Assembly: GCA_020687485.1 (NCBI GenBank)
Contig: JAJEQR010000005.1
Location: 1-64,000, forward strand
DNA: 64,000 nt
Source: Hominifimenecus microfluidus
GTDB lineage: Bacteria; Bacillota; Clostridia; Lachnospirales; Lachnospiraceae
Reading direction: 5' to 3'
Position numbers and translations under genes: made by a program. Under the pieces are notes generated by a model. That model worked only from the letters and a program-made list of their open reading frames with translations. It was not told the DNA's origin and did not search any database. Of this stretch, positions 42,892 through 53,478 are shown in pieces; the stretch's first letter is position 1, and each line of letters opens with the position of its first letter.

Positions 42892-43245
42892 TTATGCGGG
42901 CTCTTCCGCTGCAGCCTCCACTGCTTCGGCCGTCTTTGTCAGCTCTTCCTGCTTTTCTTCAGCTACTGCTTCTTTCGGCGTTTCCGCTGCCGGCTCGACT
43001 GTCTCTTCTATAGAAGCTGCCTCTGCGACTTTCTTTGCCTCAGCCTCTTCGGTCTTGGCTTTCTTCGCCGCCTTCTCGGCTTCCTCCTCGGCTTCCCATT
43101 CGGCTTCCATTTCATTCATCTGGCGCTTCAGGGAGCCCATCGCGTTGCCGGCCATCTTTCCCAGTTTTGGAAGCTGACTCGGTCCAAATACAGCGATCGC
43201 GACAATCAGAATCAGAATGATTTCAGGTGTTCCCAGTTTTCCCAA
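42892..43245 (-). CDS. tatA: TatA/TatB-type subunit with long acidic tail
   Basis: A 117-residue TatA-family protein with a TTG start, decided by AAGGAGG 7 bases upstream; the 21 further in-frame upstream residues are not TatA-like. The helix GTPEIILILIVAIAVFGPSQ contains the FGPSQLPKLGK hinge, followed by an amphipathic stretch and a roughly 70-residue Ala/Glu/Lys tail. The longer cytoplasmic part is reminiscent of TatB, but Firmicute systems normally lack a true TatB. With the 58-residue TatA it gives two different TatA-like subunits for one TatC. It is the first gene of the tat operon. Confidence 0.9.
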   Translation of the reverse strand: MGKLGTPEIILILIVAIAVFGPSQLPKLGKMAGNAMGSLKRQMNEMEAEWEAEEEAEKAAKKAKTEEAEAKKVAEAASIEETVEPAAETPKEAVAEEKQEELTKTAEAVEAAAEEPA

Positions 43246-43293
43246 TTTTTTATCCTCCTTACATCTGCTGAATTCATTCGCTATCGGGTTGCA

Positions 43294-43322
43294 AGAATAA
43301 AATAGCACACCGTCGAAGTAAA
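43294..43322 (-). promoter_or_regulatory. Possible tat operon promoter
   Basis: Minus-strand TTTACT (43317-43322), 17-bp spacer and TATTCT (43294-43299), 48 bases before the TTG start. Each hexamer matches the consensus at four of six positions, and the -10 lies just outside the hairpin 43304-43370. Tentative. Confidence 0.35.
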
Positions 43323-43370
43323 ATAAATAAACAATTTTAGTTTATGTATTTTATTTTTAAACAGTGTGCT
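43304..43370. terminator. Long AT-rich hairpin between the radical SAM gene and tatA
   Basis: AGCACAC (43304-43310) and GTGTGCT (43364-43370) close the stem, and TAAAATAAATAAAC pairs with GTTTATGTATTTTA inside. The plus strand then reads TTTTTATTTAT and the minus strand ATTTTATTC, so it can end the uvrC/radical SAM transcript. The rest of the gap to 43484 is AT-rich with no gene. Confidence 0.65.
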
Positions 43371-43484
43371 TTTTATTTATCGCCGGTTTTTCCGATTCTT
43401 TTATTTAAAATTTCTTACTTTTTTATGAACAATAATTGTTTTCGGGGCTGTTTATACTCATTTTTTAATCATTTTTCATCATTT

Positions 43485-44393
43485 TCACAGCCCTTCGCCC
43501 GAAAAAGGTGGAATAAAGCTCTCTTTGGCGGTTTCTCCTTCCTGAATATAGGCCTGTGTGATTCCCATGCGGCAGGCGGCATTTACCACTCTTTTGTACT
43601 CTCCGCGCGTTAATTTTCTGGAAATTTCTCTGGGAAGCTCCACACCTTCCAGTGGCGTGTACTGATTCATGATACTCAGAATGATGGATTCCCCGTATAT
43701 CTCATGCAGATACTGCAGGATTCGGATGGATTCCCCCGTGTGACCGGGCAGAACCAGGTGGCGTACCAGCACACCTTTTGTTAACATTCCGTTTTCATCC
43801 CAGATCGGCTGCGGCTGTTGGTGCACCATCTCCGCGAGGGCGGCTTTTGCCACCTCAAAATAATCCGCCGCATGGGAATATTTTGCCGCCGTCTCTGTAT
43901 CGATGTACTTGAAGTCCGGCATATAGATATCGATATACGGTTCCATCTCTCTTAGAATCTCCGGGCGCTCATAGCCGCTCGTATTGTATATGACCGGAAT
44001 CGTCAGCCCGTTCGTCCTGGCTTTCTTCAGAGCTTCCGCGAGACAGACGGAATAATGTGTCGGCGTGACCAGATTGATATTGTGCGCGCCTTTCTCCTGC
44101 AGCTCCAGAAAGATTTCCGCCAGGCGATCCAGCGAAATCTCCCTGCCGCTGTGTCCGGCCGCGATCTCCCGGTTCTGGCAGAAGACGCAGCGCAGCGTGC
44201 AGCCGGACAGGAAGACAGTTCCGGAGCCGCCCGTGCCGGAGATGCAGGGTTCTTCCCACCTATGGAGAGCCGCCCGTGCCGCCACAATGGCTGCTTTCTC
44301 TCCGCAATAACCAATTTTTCCATGAAGCCTGTCCGCTCCGCACATGCGCGGGCACAGTCGACAGGCATGCATCGCTTCTTCTATTCTATTCAT
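43485..44393 (-). CDS. Radical SAM protein (PflA/AmrS-like)
   Basis: A 302-residue radical SAM enzyme. The cluster motif is CTLRCVFC (C65, C69, C72). An N-terminal group of cysteines ([13 protein letters not shown], with Cys11, 14 and 18, and Cys30) may bind a second iron-sulfur cluster. [13 protein letters not shown] and [12 protein letters not shown] are typical of pyruvate-formate-lyase-activating-enzyme-like proteins. The substrate is unknown. The ATG lies within the uvrC stop region (8-base overlap) with GGAGG upstream, so it is coupled to uvrC. The terminator-like hairpin downstream separates it from the tat operon. Confidence 0.85.
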   Translation of the reverse strand: MNRIEEAMHACRLCPRMCGADRLHGKIGYCGEKAAIVAARAALHRWEEPCISGTGGSGTVFLSGCTLRCVFCQNREIAAGHSGREISLDRLAEIFLELQEKGAHNINLVTPTHYSVCLAEALKKARTNGLTIPVIYNTSGYERPEILREMEPYIDIYMPDFKYIDTETAAKYSHAADYFEVAKAALAEMVHQQPQPIWDENGMLTKGVLVRHLVLPGHTGESIRILQYLHEIYGESIILSIMNQYTPLEGVELPREISRKLTRGEYKRVVNAACRMGITQAYIQEGETAKESFIPPFSGEGL

Positions 44394-46281
44394 CTTCGTC
44401 CTCCGGGATCTCTCCATCATGGAAAAACGCGTATACAACTTTCGCCACATTTCGATTCATCTCTGGGATTGCGGCAAGCTCGCGCACGGACGCCGCCCGG
44501 ATTGCGTCGATTCCTTTGAATTCACGCATCAGCGCCTTGCGCCTGGCTGGGCCGACACCCTCGATATCATCCAGCACGGAATGAATCTGTGCTTTGCCGC
44601 GGCGGGCTCTGTGGTATTCGATGGCAAAGCGGTGCGCCTCGTCCTGGATTCGTGTGATCAACTGGAACATCTCGGAATGATGATCAATCGGAAGCTCCTC
44701 GTCGTGAAAATAAAGCCCGCGGGTGCGGTGATTATCATCCTTCACCATACCGCAGACTGGAATACTCAATCCCAGTCGGTCGAGCACTCCCTCGGCAATA
44801 TTCACCTGTCCCTTGCCGCCGTCCATGAGAATCAGATCCGGAAAGCTTGTAAACTTGCCGTACTCGTCCTCGATACCGCGCTCCCGCAGCATCTGAGATT
44901 CCTCCAGTCCGTGCGTAAATCGTCGCGTCAGAACTTCCTCCATGGAAGCGTAATCGTTCGGCCCCTGCACCCACTTGATCTTGAACTTGCGATAATCATT
45001 GCGCTTCGGCTTGCCTTTCTCATACACCACCATCGATCCAACGGATTCAAAGCCGCTGATATTCGAAATATCGAAGGCTTCCATACGGTTAGCACAAGGG
45101 ATTCCCAGAAGATCGGAGAGTTCCCGGACGGCTCCAATGGTGCGGGCTTCCTGACGCTTCACCTTCTCCTTATCCTGTTCCAATACCATGTGGGCGTTCT
45201 TCTCCGCCAGTTCCATCAACTTGTGCTTTTCTCCCCGCTTCGGCGTCACCAGGCTGACCTTATGACCGGCTCTCGTACTCAGCCACTCCTCGATCAGAGG
45301 TGCTTCGCTTAATTCCTGCTGGACGAAAATTTCCTTCGGAAGGAACGGTGTACCGGAATAGAACTGCTTTAAAAAGTCGCTCAGGATCTGTTCCTCCGAG
45401 TCGCCTTCCGCGACACGCACATGAAAGTGATCCCGTCCGATCAGCTTGCCCTCCCGAACGAAGAAGATCTGAACGATCGCATCCTTCCAGTCGGCAGCTA
45501 ATGCCACGATATCGCGGTTCTCCATGCCGTTATCCACCATTTTCTGGCGCTCCTCCATATGGCGGACACTGAAGAGGAGCTCCCGGTACATGGCCGCCGT
45601 CTCGAAATCCATCTCATCGGAAGCCGCCATCATCTTATTCTCCAGCAGATCCAGCACTTCCTTATAATTGCCATCGAGAAAATGCTGCACCTTTGCGATG
45701 GATTTTCGGTATTCTTCCGGCAGTACCTTCCCCTGACAGGGCGCATCGCACTGACCGATGTGATAATTCAGGCAGGGACGCTTCTTCCCGATGTCCTCCG
45801 GCAGCTTCTGCCCGCAGGTTCTTATCTTGTAAATCTTCTGGATCAGGCGGATGGTATCCTTCACGGCCCCGGCATTCGTATACGGGCCGTAATACCGGGA
45901 TTTATCCCGCTTCGCCGTCCGTGCCAGCATGATCCGGGGGAATTCCTCCTCTACAGTCACGCGGATATAAGGATAGCCTTTGTCGTCCGTCAGCATCGTA
46001 TTGTACTTCGGATTATTTTCTTTAATCAGATTACACTCCAGCACCAGTGCTTCTGTTTCGGAATCGGTTACAATCGTCTCGAACCAGGCAATCTTGCTCA
46101 CCATCCGCTGAATCTTCGGGGTCTTGTGATATCCCTCCTGAAAATACTGGCGCACCCGGTTCTTCAGACTGATGGCCTTCCCGACGTAGATAATATGGTC
46201 CTCCGCGTCGTGCATCAGGTAGACGCCCGGCTTGTGCGGCAGCTTCTTTAGCTCCGCCTGAATATTGAATTCACGCTCCAT
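44386..46281 (-). CDS. uvrC: Excinuclease ABC subunit C
   Basis: A 631-residue nucleotide excision repair nuclease. The N-terminal GIY-YIG domain ([22 protein letters not shown], residues about 15-36) makes the 3' cut. The UVR motif ([29 protein letters not shown], about 210-238) binds UvrB. The RNase-H-like endonuclease domain with [13 protein letters not shown] and [13 protein letters not shown] makes the 5' cut, and tandem helix-hairpin-helix motifs close the protein ([13 protein letters not shown]). ATG at 46281 is preferred over an in-frame GTG one codon earlier because of AAAGGAAAG spacing. In relatives hprK commonly follows; here the radical SAM and tat genes intervene. Confidence 0.96.
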   Translation of the reverse strand: MEREFNIQAELKKLPHKPGVYLMHDAEDHIIYVGKAISLKNRVRQYFQEGYHKTPKIQRMVSKIAWFETIVTDSETEALVLECNLIKENNPKYNTMLTDDKGYPYIRVTVEEEFPRIMLARTAKRDKSRYYGPYTNAGAVKDTIRLIQKIYKIRTCGQKLPEDIGKKRPCLNYHIGQCDAPCQGKVLPEEYRKSIAKVQHFLDGNYKEVLDLLENKMMAASDEMDFETAAMYRELLFSVRHMEERQKMVDNGMENRDIVALAADWKDAIVQIFFVREGKLIGRDHFHVRVAEGDSEEQILSDFLKQFYSGTPFLPKEIFVQQELSEAPLIEEWLSTRAGHKVSLVTPKRGEKHKLMELAEKNAHMVLEQDKEKVKRQEARTIGAVRELSDLLGIPCANRMEAFDISNISGFESVGSMVVYEKGKPKRNDYRKFKIKWVQGPNDYASMEEVLTRRFTHGLEESQMLRERGIEDEYGKFTSFPDLILMDGGKGQVNIAEGVLDRLGLSIPVCGMVKDDNHRTRGLYFHDEELPIDHHSEMFQLITRIQDEAHRFAIEYHRARRGKAQIHSVLDDIEGVGPARRKALMREFKGIDAIRAASVRELAAIPEMNRNVAKVVYAFFHDGEIPEDEDE

Positions 46282-46341
46282 CACAACTTTCCTTTCTCAT
46301 ATATACGTCTTGCCTGACTGTTCAGAAGTACATCCTTTGTC

Positions 46342-46374
46342 AAAAAGCGGGATGCAGAAAATTCTACACCCCGC
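46342..46374 (-). terminator. ftsH terminator
   Basis: GCGGGATGCAGAA and TTCTACACCCCGC pair (46347-46374) with two wobble pairs and are followed on the minus strand by TTTTTGAC. Confidence 0.8.
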
Positions 46375-46423
46375 GATTCGTTTTCGCACCCTTGTCAGGA
46401 CTCATATTCCGGCTGTTCACGGA

Positions 46424-48517
46424 TTACTCCTGCACAGAGTCTTCCTGCGCCGTCTCTTCTTTTTCTTTCTCGGCTTCTGCCTTCAGCTCTTTCTTCAGAT
46501 CCACCTTCGGCTGCTCAAATACGGAAGTCTCACCGCTGTCCGTCCAAACTTCGCCCAGACCAGCATCCTTCGGCTCTTTCGCTGCAGAACCAGACGCATC
46601 CTGCTCTTCCGCTTCCTGCTCTCTGGCCTCCTGCATCTTCCGCTCGGCTTCCGCTTCCAGCTGCTTCTCCTCATCCTGTACTTCCTGCAGGATCTTCATG
46701 AACTCCTTGCCGGTGATCGTCTCCTTCTCAATCAGGAAGGCGGCAATCCGGTTCATCGCCATCTTATTCGAAGAAATCAGAGCCTTTGCCTTCTCATAGG
46801 CCTCCTTCAACATACCCATGACAACGATATCCACTTTCGCCGCCGTCTGCTCGCCGCAGTTCAGCACGGCACGGCCATCCAGATACTGTCCCTGGATCGT
46901 CTCCAGCCCCATCAGACCAAACTCATCGCTCATACCGAAACGAGTCACCATGGAACGGGCGATCTTCGTCGCCTTCTCGATATCGTTCGAAGCACCGGTG
47001 GATACGGACTCGAAGAAGATCTCTTCCGAGGCGCGTCCGGCCAGGAGTGTTACCAGTTCGGATTCCAGCTCCGCTTTCGTCATCAGGAACTTCTCCTCCT
47101 CCGGCGTCTGCATGACGTAACCCAGAGAACCCATGGTTCTGGGTACAATCGTGATCTTCTGTACCGGCTCGGTGTGCTTCTGCAAAGCAGCCGCCAGCGC
47201 GTGACCAACCTCATGGTAGGATACCATACGCTTCTCGCTGTCATTCATAATACGATCTTTCTTCTCCTTACCGGCTACTACGACTTCTACGGATTCGAAC
47301 AGATCTGTCTGGGATACCGCCTGACGGCGATTCTTAACCGCCAGAATGGCAGCCTCGTTGATCATATTCGCAAGATCGGAACCAACCGCGCCGGAAGTTG
47401 CCAGAGCAATCGCATCCAGATCTACGGTATCATCCATATGCACATCCTTGGAATGTACCTTCAGAATCGCAAGACGCCCCTTCAGATCCGGCTTGTCTAC
47501 AATAATCCGGCGATCCAGACGGCCCGGACGCAGAAGCGCCGGATCCAGTACCTCCGGACGGTTTGTCGCTGCCAGGATGAATACACCCTTCGAGGAATCG
47601 AAACCATCCATCTCCGCCAGGAGCTGATTCAATGTCTGCTCGCGCTCATCGTTGCCGCCCAGACGAGAATCACGGCTCTTACCGATGGCGTCGATCTCAT
47701 CGATAAATACAATACAGGGAGCCTGCTGCTGTGCCTGCTTGAACAGGTCACGCACACGGGATGCGCCGACACCGACGAACATCTCCACGAAATCCGAACC
47801 CGCCAGAGAGAAGAACGGTACTTTCGCCTCTCCGGCAACTGCCTTCGCCAGCAGAGTCTTACCGGTTCCTGGAGGGCCTACCAGCAGTGCGCCCTTCGGC
47901 AGCTTCGCGCCGATCGCGGTGTATCTGCCAGGATTATGCAGGAAATCAACGATCTCCATCAGAGACTCCTGGGCCTCGTCCTGACCGGCCACATCCGCGA
48001 AGGTCACGCCGGTCTCCTTCTGCATATACATCTTGGCAGTGCTCTTGCCGACGCCCATGATACCGCCGCCACCGCCTTTGCGCATCATGAAATTGAATAC
48101 GGCGAAGATCATCAGACTGGGAACGATCATATATATCAGAAGCTCCACCCAGGTGGAGTTTTCCTCAATGATGCGTCCCTCAATCTTGATACCGCGGGAT
48201 AAGAGCATGCTGCTCAGATCGTCCAGATCGCCGACCATACCGGTCTCGTAGGTAACCTCGCGGCCGCTCTCCTTAATGGTGAGCGTAATCTTGTTGTACG
48301 CGCGGTCGAGTTCAATGTTCTTTATATCGGAAGCGTCCGCGTTCTGTACCTTCGTGAGGAACTCGTTGTACGAGATCTTCTCAGAGCCGTCTCCCACGAT
48401 CCGGGTCAGGAACGTAATCGCCATCAGGCACAGAAGGCCGATCAGAAGAATCCTCATCAGATTCTGATTTCTTCCACTGTCGCCCCCCATGTTTTTCTTT
48501 CCATTCGGGTTGTCCAT
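46424..48517 (-). CDS. ftsH: ATP-dependent zinc metalloprotease FtsH
   Basis: A 697-residue membrane-anchored AAA+ protease for quality control. There are two membrane helices (about 22-42 and 123-146) around an extracytoplasmic domain. The AAA module has GPPGTGKT (214-221), [12 protein letters not shown] and the second region of homology with arginine fingers. The zinc site HEVGH is at 435-439. The C-terminal tail (about 620-697) is acidic, rich in Glu and Ala, and longer than usual. A perfect -10 promoter precedes it. It is transcribed away from pyrG and ends at its own terminator. Confidence 0.97.
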   Translation of the reverse strand: MDNPNGKKNMGGDSGRNQNLMRILLIGLLCLMAITFLTRIVGDGSEKISYNEFLTKVQNADASDIKNIELDRAYNKITLTIKESGREVTYETGMVGDLDDLSSMLLSRGIKIEGRIIEENSTWVELLIYMIVPSLMIFAVFNFMMRKGGGGGIMGVGKSTAKMYMQKETGVTFADVAGQDEAQESLMEIVDFLHNPGRYTAIGAKLPKGALLVGPPGTGKTLLAKAVAGEAKVPFFSLAGSDFVEMFVGVGASRVRDLFKQAQQQAPCIVFIDEIDAIGKSRDSRLGGNDEREQTLNQLLAEMDGFDSSKGVFILAATNRPEVLDPALLRPGRLDRRIIVDKPDLKGRLAILKVHSKDVHMDDTVDLDAIALATSGAVGSDLANMINEAAILAVKNRRQAVSQTDLFESVEVVVAGKEKKDRIMNDSEKRMVSYHEVGHALAAALQKHTEPVQKITIVPRTMGSLGYVMQTPEEEKFLMTKAELESELVTLLAGRASEEIFFESVSTGASNDIEKATKIARSMVTRFGMSDEFGLMGLETIQGQYLDGRAVLNCGEQTAAKVDIVVMGMLKEAYEKAKALISSNKMAMNRIAAFLIEKETITGKEFMKILQEVQDEEKQLEAEAERKMQEAREQEAEEQDASGSAAKEPKDAGLGEVWTDSGETSVFEQPKVDLKKELKAEAEKEKEETAQEDSVQE

Positions 48518-48573
48518 GTCAACTCTCCTTCGTTTTCCTGTTTTCGTCTCTTCTTTTTAAACTTACTCTACCC

Positions 48574-48602
48574 ATTATAAATTTAGTTTCTGGATAAATC
48601 AA
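48574..48602 (-). promoter_or_regulatory. ftsH promoter
   Basis: Minus-strand TTGATT (48597-48602), 17-bp spacer and TATAAT (48574-48579). Confidence 0.85.
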
Positions 48603-48665
48603 CCTTAAGATTCGGAACTTTTCATGAACTTATTAAAAAAAAATGAACTGATTTCAAAAAAGCAC

Positions 48666-48694
48666 TTGATTTCTTTTTTCGCGCGGTGTATGAT
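48666..48694 (+). promoter_or_regulatory. pyrG promoter
   Basis: TTGATT (48666-48671), 17-bp spacer and TATGAT (48689-48694), 72 bases before the pyrG start. The GGG initial sequence used for slippage control of Bacillus pyrG is not present at the expected start point. Confidence 0.78.
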
Positions 48695-48765
48695 TTAGAC
48701 TTGTTTATTAAATTAAGTTTTTGTGCGTTTTGCCAAAGAAAATAAAGAACGGAGGATTGAGAATT

Positions 48766-50379
48766 ATGTCAGTCAAGTATGTCTTTGTCACCGGCGGCGT
48801 TGTATCCGGACTCGGCAAGGGAATTACGGCCGCTTCCCTGGGTCGTCTGCTGAAGGCCCGCGGCTACACAGTTACCATGCAGAAGTTTGATCCCTACATC
48901 AACATCGACCCCGGCACAATGAACCCGGTGCAGCACGGTGAGGTTTTCGTTACGGACGACGGTGCGGAGACCGATCTGGATCTCGGTCACTATGAGCGAT
49001 TCATCGACGAGAGCTTAACCCGCAACTCCAACGTAACCACCGGTAAGATCTACTGGTCCGTTCTGAATAAAGAGCGCCGCGGCGACTACGGCGGCGGCAC
49101 GGTTCAGGTTATCCCGCATATCACGAACGAAATCAAGAGCCGTTTCTATACGAATCCGGATTCCAATAAAACGGAAATCGCAATCATCGAGGTCGGCGGC
49201 ACCGTCGGCGATATTGAGAGCCAGCCTTTTCTGGAGGCCATCCGCCAGTTCCGCCATGAGATCGGCACCGGCAACTCCATCCTGATCCATGTTACCCTGA
49301 TCCCCTACCTGAAGGCGTCCGGAGAGATGAAGACAAAGCCCACTCAGGCCAGCGTCAAGAACCTGCAGGGCATGGGCATCCAGCCCGATATCCTGGTATG
49401 CCGCAGCGAATACGAGATTCCCCGCAGCATGCGGCAGAAGATCGCTCTGTTCTGCAATGTGCCGGAGACTCACGTACTGCAGAACCTGGATTATCCGATC
49501 CTGTACGAAATCCCGTTGGCAATGGAGAAGGAGCATCTGGCTGAGGTAGCCTGCGAGTGTCTGCAGCTTCCCTGTCCGGAACCTGATCTGAAGGAGTGGG
49601 AGGACATGGTCAACGCATGGAAGAACCGCAGCAAGACTGTGAAGATTGCTCTCGTCGGCAAGTACACGGCGCTGCATGATGCTTACATCAGTGTAGTAGA
49701 ATCTCTGAAGCATGCCGGTACAGCGAACGATGCCAAGGTGGATATCAAGTGGATTGAATCCGAGAACCTGAACGCTGCGAATGCGGACGAACTGCTCGGC
49801 GATGTCAGCGGCATCCTGGTTCCCGGCGGCTTCGGCGACCGCGGTATCTCCGGAAAGCTTCAGGCCATCGAATATGCGCGCACGCACGGCATTCCGTTCC
49901 TGGGTCTCTGCCTCGGCATGCAGCTGGCAATCGTGGAGTTCTGCCGTCACGTCATCGGCTATGAGGACGCGCACAGCAGTGAGCTGAACCCGGCGACCTC
50001 TCATCCGGTCATCCATTTGATGCCCGACCAGAACGGCGTCACCGATATCGGCGGCACCCTGCGTCTTGGCTCCTACCCCTGTGTACTGGATAAATCCTCG
50101 AAGGCCTATCAGCTCTACGGCGAGGAAGTCATCCACGAGCGCCATCGTCACCGCTATGAAGTCAACAACGATTACCGCGAGGTTCTTCAGCAGCACGGCA
50201 TGCTTCTGGCCGGTCAGTCCCCGGACGGCCGCATCGTAGAGATGATCGAGCTGCCGGAGCATCCCTGGTTCATCGGCACGCAGGCGCACCCGGAGCTGAA
50301 GTCCCGCCCGAACCGCCCGCATCCGCTGTTCCGCGGCTTCGTGGAGGCAGCGCTGAAGAAGCAGGAAGGCGAAATTTGA
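48766..50379 (+). CDS. pyrG: CTP synthase
   Basis: A 537-residue enzyme aminating UTP to CTP with glutamine. The synthetase domain begins [20 protein letters not shown] and contains [13 protein letters not shown] and GGTVGDIE. The class I glutamine amidotransferase domain (about 295-537) has the nucleophile motif GLCLGMQLA and the C-terminal His/Glu segment HPELKSRP. The start at 48766 follows CGGAGG. It is a single-gene unit on the plus strand ending at a strong terminator. It is the third pyrimidine gene in the window, after pyrB and pyrI. Confidence 0.97.
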   Translation: MSVKYVFVTGGVVSGLGKGITAASLGRLLKARGYTVTMQKFDPYINIDPGTMNPVQHGEVFVTDDGAETDLDLGHYERFIDESLTRNSNVTTGKIYWSVLNKERRGDYGGGTVQVIPHITNEIKSRFYTNPDSNKTEIAIIEVGGTVGDIESQPFLEAIRQFRHEIGTGNSILIHVTLIPYLKASGEMKTKPTQASVKNLQGMGIQPDILVCRSEYEIPRSMRQKIALFCNVPETHVLQNLDYPILYEIPLAMEKEHLAEVACECLQLPCPEPDLKEWEDMVNAWKNRSKTVKIALVGKYTALHDAYISVVESLKHAGTANDAKVDIKWIESENLNAANADELLGDVSGILVPGGFGDRGISGKLQAIEYARTHGIPFLGLCLGMQLAIVEFCRHVIGYEDAHSSELNPATSHPVIHLMPDQNGVTDIGGTLRLGSYPCVLDKSSKAYQLYGEEVIHERHRHRYEVNNDYREVLQQHGMLLAGQSPDGRIVEMIELPEHPWFIGTQAHPELKSRPNRPHPLFRGFVEAALKKQEGEI

Positions 50380-50410
50380 TCTTTCAATCAATAACCACAT
50401 AAAATACGTA

Positions 50411-50448
50411 AAAAAGAGCCACAGACGATCATACCTGCGGCTCTTTTT
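50411..50448. terminator. pyrG terminator
   Basis: AAAAAGAGCC-A-CAG and CTG-C-GGCTCTTTTT pair around a 10-base loop, with T5 on the plus strand and A5/T5 on the other. It serves pyrG and may also stop transcripts from ysxC. Confidence 0.88.
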
Positions 50449-50450
50449 CT

Positions 50451-50526
50451 TAACAATTCAGAGTTCTCGCTCGATTCCGCATAGCTCTTCTGAATTGTTA
50501 CAATTATTCATGACTATTCAGAGCTC
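50451..50526. repeat. Palindromic elements 3' of ysxC
   Basis: TAACAATTCAGA (50451-50462) pairs with TCTGAATTGTTA (50489-50500), and the loop holds GCTCGATTCCGC. A second, single arm (GACTATTCAGAGCTC, 50512-50526) contains the ysxC stop codon. Confidence 0.82.
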
Positions 50527-51125
50527 AGCTCGTTTTCTCCCGGCTGGTCAGCCCCTTCGAGGTACTCCCAGATTTCTTCTCTGCCCTGCTTCGTCTCGGC
50601 GGAGAATGGGATCATCACATCACTTTTCTCCAGACCAAGTCCTTCGCGGATCAGCTTCAGCTGCTTCTGCAGCTGGCTTCTCTTGATCTTGTCTGCCTTC
50701 GTAGCAATGATGATCGGACGATATCCGTTATGTACAATCCACTCGTACATCTGCTTGTCATTCGCGCCCGGCTCGTGGCGGATATCCACCAGGAGAAAGA
50801 CCTGGCGGAGTACTTTCGACTTCTTCAGATAGCTCTCGATCATCCAGCCCCATTTCTCCTTCTCCGATTGCGATACCTTGGCGTAGCCATAGCCGGGAAG
50901 ATCCACCAGATAGACTTCGTCATTGATGTTGTAGAAGTTGATCGTTTGCGTCTTACCCGGCTGGGAGGAGGTGCGGGCATAAGACTTCCGGTTCATCAGC
51001 GCGTTGATCAGGGAAGACTTTCCTACGTTGGACTTTCCGGCAAACGCGAACTCCGACAGCTGGTTATCCGGAATCTTGCTGGTAATGCCGCATACTGTCT
51101 CCAGATTTACACTCTTAATGATCAT
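50514..51125 (-). CDS. ysxC: Ribosome biogenesis GTPase YsxC/EngB
   Basis: A 203-residue GTPase needed for large-subunit ribosome assembly. G1 is GKSNVGKS (about 30-37), G3 DLPGYG, G4 TKAD and G5 FSAETKQG. The strand SEFAFAGKSNVGKSSLINAL is characteristic. Its ATG overlaps the lon stop codon (ATGA), and the ribosome binding site AAAAGGAG lies inside lon, the usual lon-ysxC coupling. The last codons (GAGCTCTGAATAG on the coding strand) coincide with a palindromic repeat arm. Confidence 0.95.
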   Translation of the reverse strand: MIIKSVNLETVCGITSKIPDNQLSEFAFAGKSNVGKSSLINALMNRKSYARTSSQPGKTQTINFYNINDEVYLVDLPGYGYAKVSQSEKEKWGWMIESYLKKSKVLRQVFLLVDIRHEPGANDKQMYEWIVHNGYRPIIIATKADKIKRSQLQKQLKLIREGLGLEKSDVMIPFSAETKQGREEIWEYLEGADQPGENELSSE

Positions 51126-53413
51126 AACAGACTCCTTTTCAGTACCTCATCCATATGACTGACAAATACAATCTCCATGCCTTTCGTAATCTCAGAGGAA
51201 AGCTCCTCCACATCCCTGCGGTTCTTCTCCGGAACAAGTACCAGATGAATTCCTGCCATCTGTGCCGCCAGGAGCTTCTCCTTCAGGCCGCCGATCGGAA
51301 GCACACGGCCACGCAGCGTAATCTCGCCGGTCATGGCAAGATCCGCGCGGATCTTCCGGTTCGTTGCCGCAGAAAGCACCGCCACTGCCATCGTGATACC
51401 AGCGGAAGGACCATCCTTCGGAACGGCTCCCTCCGGGATATGCAGATGCACATCATGCTTTTCAAAATAGTCTTCGGGCACGCCGTACTCACTTCCAACC
51501 GATCGGATATAGCTGATGCCGGCCTGCGCCGATTCCTTCATGACGTCACCCAGCTGACCGGTCAGCTGAATCTTGCCTTCACCGGGCATTGTATTCACTT
51601 CGATCTCCAGTGTATCGCCGCCGACGCTGGTCCAGGCCAGACCGCGGACGATGCCGACCTGATCGTCTTCATTCGCCGCGTCGAACTGAATCTTCTCTTT
51701 CCCCAGGTACTTCACCAGGTTGCCGGCAGTGATCTTCACCTGAGTCCTGTTCTGTTCCAGAAGCTCCCGCGCGGTCTTGCGGCAGATCTCGCCGATGCGG
51801 CGTTCCAGCCCGCGGACACCAGCCTCTCTCGTATAGTTATGGATGATCTTTCGCATCGCCGCCTCACTGATGGAGAGCATCCCTTCCTTCAGACCGTTCT
51901 TCTTCCGCTGCTTCTCCAGCAGATAGTCCTCGGCGATATAATACTTCTCGTTCTCGGTATAGCTGCCAACCTCAATGACTTCCATGCGATCCAGCAGAGG
52001 ACGCGGAATCGTATCCAGTGTATTCGCCGTTGCGATAAAGAACACACGGGAGAGATCAATCGGAAGCTCAACATAGTGATCCCGAAAATGGGAATTTTGC
52101 TCCGAATCCAGTACCTCCAGTAATGCCGAGAAAGTATCGCCGTGATAGTCGTTGCTCACCTTGTCCACCTCGTCCAGCAGCATCAGAGGGTTGCCAACAC
52201 CCGCCTGCTTCAGTCCGGTGACAATGCGACCCGGCATCGCTCCGATGTAGGTTCTTCGGTGACCGCGGATCTCCGCCTCATCATGGACGCCGCCCAGGCA
52301 GACGCGCACATACTTCTTGTCCAGTGCGCGGGCAACCGAGCGGGCGATTGAAGTCTTGCCTGTGCCTGGCGGGCCCACCAGGCACAGGATCGAGCCTCCG
52401 GCCTCGCCGGTAAAGTGACGAACCGCCAGATATTCCAGGATTCGCTCCTTGATCTTCTCCATGCCATAGTGATCCTCGTTCAGAATCTTCTCCGCTTTCT
52501 TGATATCGCGGTTTTCCCGGGAAAGCTTCTGCCAGGGAAGCTCCAGAAGAGTCTCGATGTAGGTGCGGCTGACCGTGCCCTCCTGGCTGCCGTTCGGCAT
52601 CGCGCTCAGGCGGTGAATCTCCTTGCGGATCTTGTCCTTCACTTCCTGACCGGCTTTTAACTTGTCCAGCGCTTCCTCATAGTGACGGATATCGCTGGCG
52701 TCATCGTCCCCCAGCTCCTCATGAATCACTTTCATCTGCTCCCGGAGAACATATTCCTTCTGGTTCTGATCCACACGTTCCTTCACGCGGTCCTGAATCT
52801 CCCGGCGAAGCTGCAGGATCTCTCCCTCCGTCTGCATAAATCCGCTCAGCATATAGAAACGACCGCAAGTGCTGTCCTGTTCCAGAAGTGCCTGACGCTG
52901 ATCGTTGCTCATAGGGAGGCGAATCATCAGCTCCATAATCAGCCCTTCCAACGTCTGATAAGTAAGCAGAGACTTCACTGCGCCTTCTCCGAATGCACGG
53001 TTCAGCTGCGCATACTCCCGGATGCCATCCTTCAGTGTACGGATCATCGCTTCCTGTTCTTCCTCCACAACGTCCCGGCAACAGGGCATCAGCTCGACCT
53101 CTCCCATCAGGCAGGGCTCCAACGCCGTAAGCTTCTTCAGGATCGCTCTCTCCTTGCCTTTTACCAGTACGCGGATAATTCCGTCCGGCAGCTTCATGAT
53201 CTGCTGAACGGTTCCCACCGTACCGGTACGAAACAGATCGTCTTCCTCTGGATCTTCTGTATTCTCATCCTTCTGACAGGTCAGAAAAATCTGGCGATCC
53301 TCATTCATCGCGTATTCCGCCGCCGAAATTGATTTCTCTCTGCTGACATCAAAGTGCATCAGCATTCCGGGCAGTACGGTCATATCCCGCAGTGCCACAA
53401 CCGGTAATTTCAT
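51122..53413 (-). CDS. lon: ATP-dependent serine protease Lon
   Basis: A 763-residue cytosolic AAA+ protease degrading misfolded and regulatory proteins. The N-terminal substrate domain is followed by a coiled coil (about 195-260). Walker A GPPGTGKT lies at 347-354. The protease domain has the catalytic dyad Ser670 ([10 protein letters not shown]) and Lys713 (PIGGLKEK). The ATG at 53413 is 12 bases after AGGAGG; in-frame TTG further upstream lies inside a terminator hairpin and is rejected. No promoter was found between clpX and lon, yet a perfect terminator sits 3 bases before the ribosome binding site, so expression must depend on read-through or antitermination. Confidence 0.96.
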   Translation of the reverse strand: MKLPVVALRDMTVLPGMLMHFDVSREKSISAAEYAMNEDRQIFLTCQKDENTEDPEEDDLFRTGTVGTVQQIMKLPDGIIRVLVKGKERAILKKLTALEPCLMGEVELMPCCRDVVEEEQEAMIRTLKDGIREYAQLNRAFGEGAVKSLLTYQTLEGLIMELMIRLPMSNDQRQALLEQDSTCGRFYMLSGFMQTEGEILQLRREIQDRVKERVDQNQKEYVLREQMKVIHEELGDDDASDIRHYEEALDKLKAGQEVKDKIRKEIHRLSAMPNGSQEGTVSRTYIETLLELPWQKLSRENRDIKKAEKILNEDHYGMEKIKERILEYLAVRHFTGEAGGSILCLVGPPGTGKTSIARSVARALDKKYVRVCLGGVHDEAEIRGHRRTYIGAMPGRIVTGLKQAGVGNPLMLLDEVDKVSNDYHGDTFSALLEVLDSEQNSHFRDHYVELPIDLSRVFFIATANTLDTIPRPLLDRMEVIEVGSYTENEKYYIAEDYLLEKQRKKNGLKEGMLSISEAAMRKIIHNYTREAGVRGLERRIGEICRKTARELLEQNRTQVKITAGNLVKYLGKEKIQFDAANEDDQVGIVRGLAWTSVGGDTLEIEVNTMPGEGKIQLTGQLGDVMKESAQAGISYIRSVGSEYGVPEDYFEKHDVHLHIPEGAVPKDGPSAGITMAVAVLSAATNRKIRADLAMTGEITLRGRVLPIGGLKEKLLAAQMAGIHLVLVPEKNRRDVEELSSEITKGMEIVFVSHMDEVLKRSLL

Positions 53414-53434
53414 ACTGTTATTGTTCCTCCTGTT

Positions 53435-53464
53435 AAAAAACTGCTGCAAAAAACTTTGCAGCAG
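53435..53464 (-). terminator. Intrinsic terminator at the lon ribosome binding site
   Basis: On the minus strand CTGCTGCAAA-GTTT-TTTGCAGCAG is a perfect 10-bp stem followed by TTTTTT (53435-53440). The lon AGGAGG (53426-53431) begins three bases later. Too little space remains for a promoter between terminator and gene, which makes this an attenuator candidate. Confidence 0.88.
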
Positions 53465-53478
53465 CTCCTCATCTAAGC

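Noticed and set aside
46265-48202. 645-codon open frame on the plus strand
   Set aside because: Shadow of ftsH on the opposite strand.
48695-48765. Slippage control of pyrG as in Bacillus
   Set aside because: No GGG at the expected transcription start and no leader terminator.
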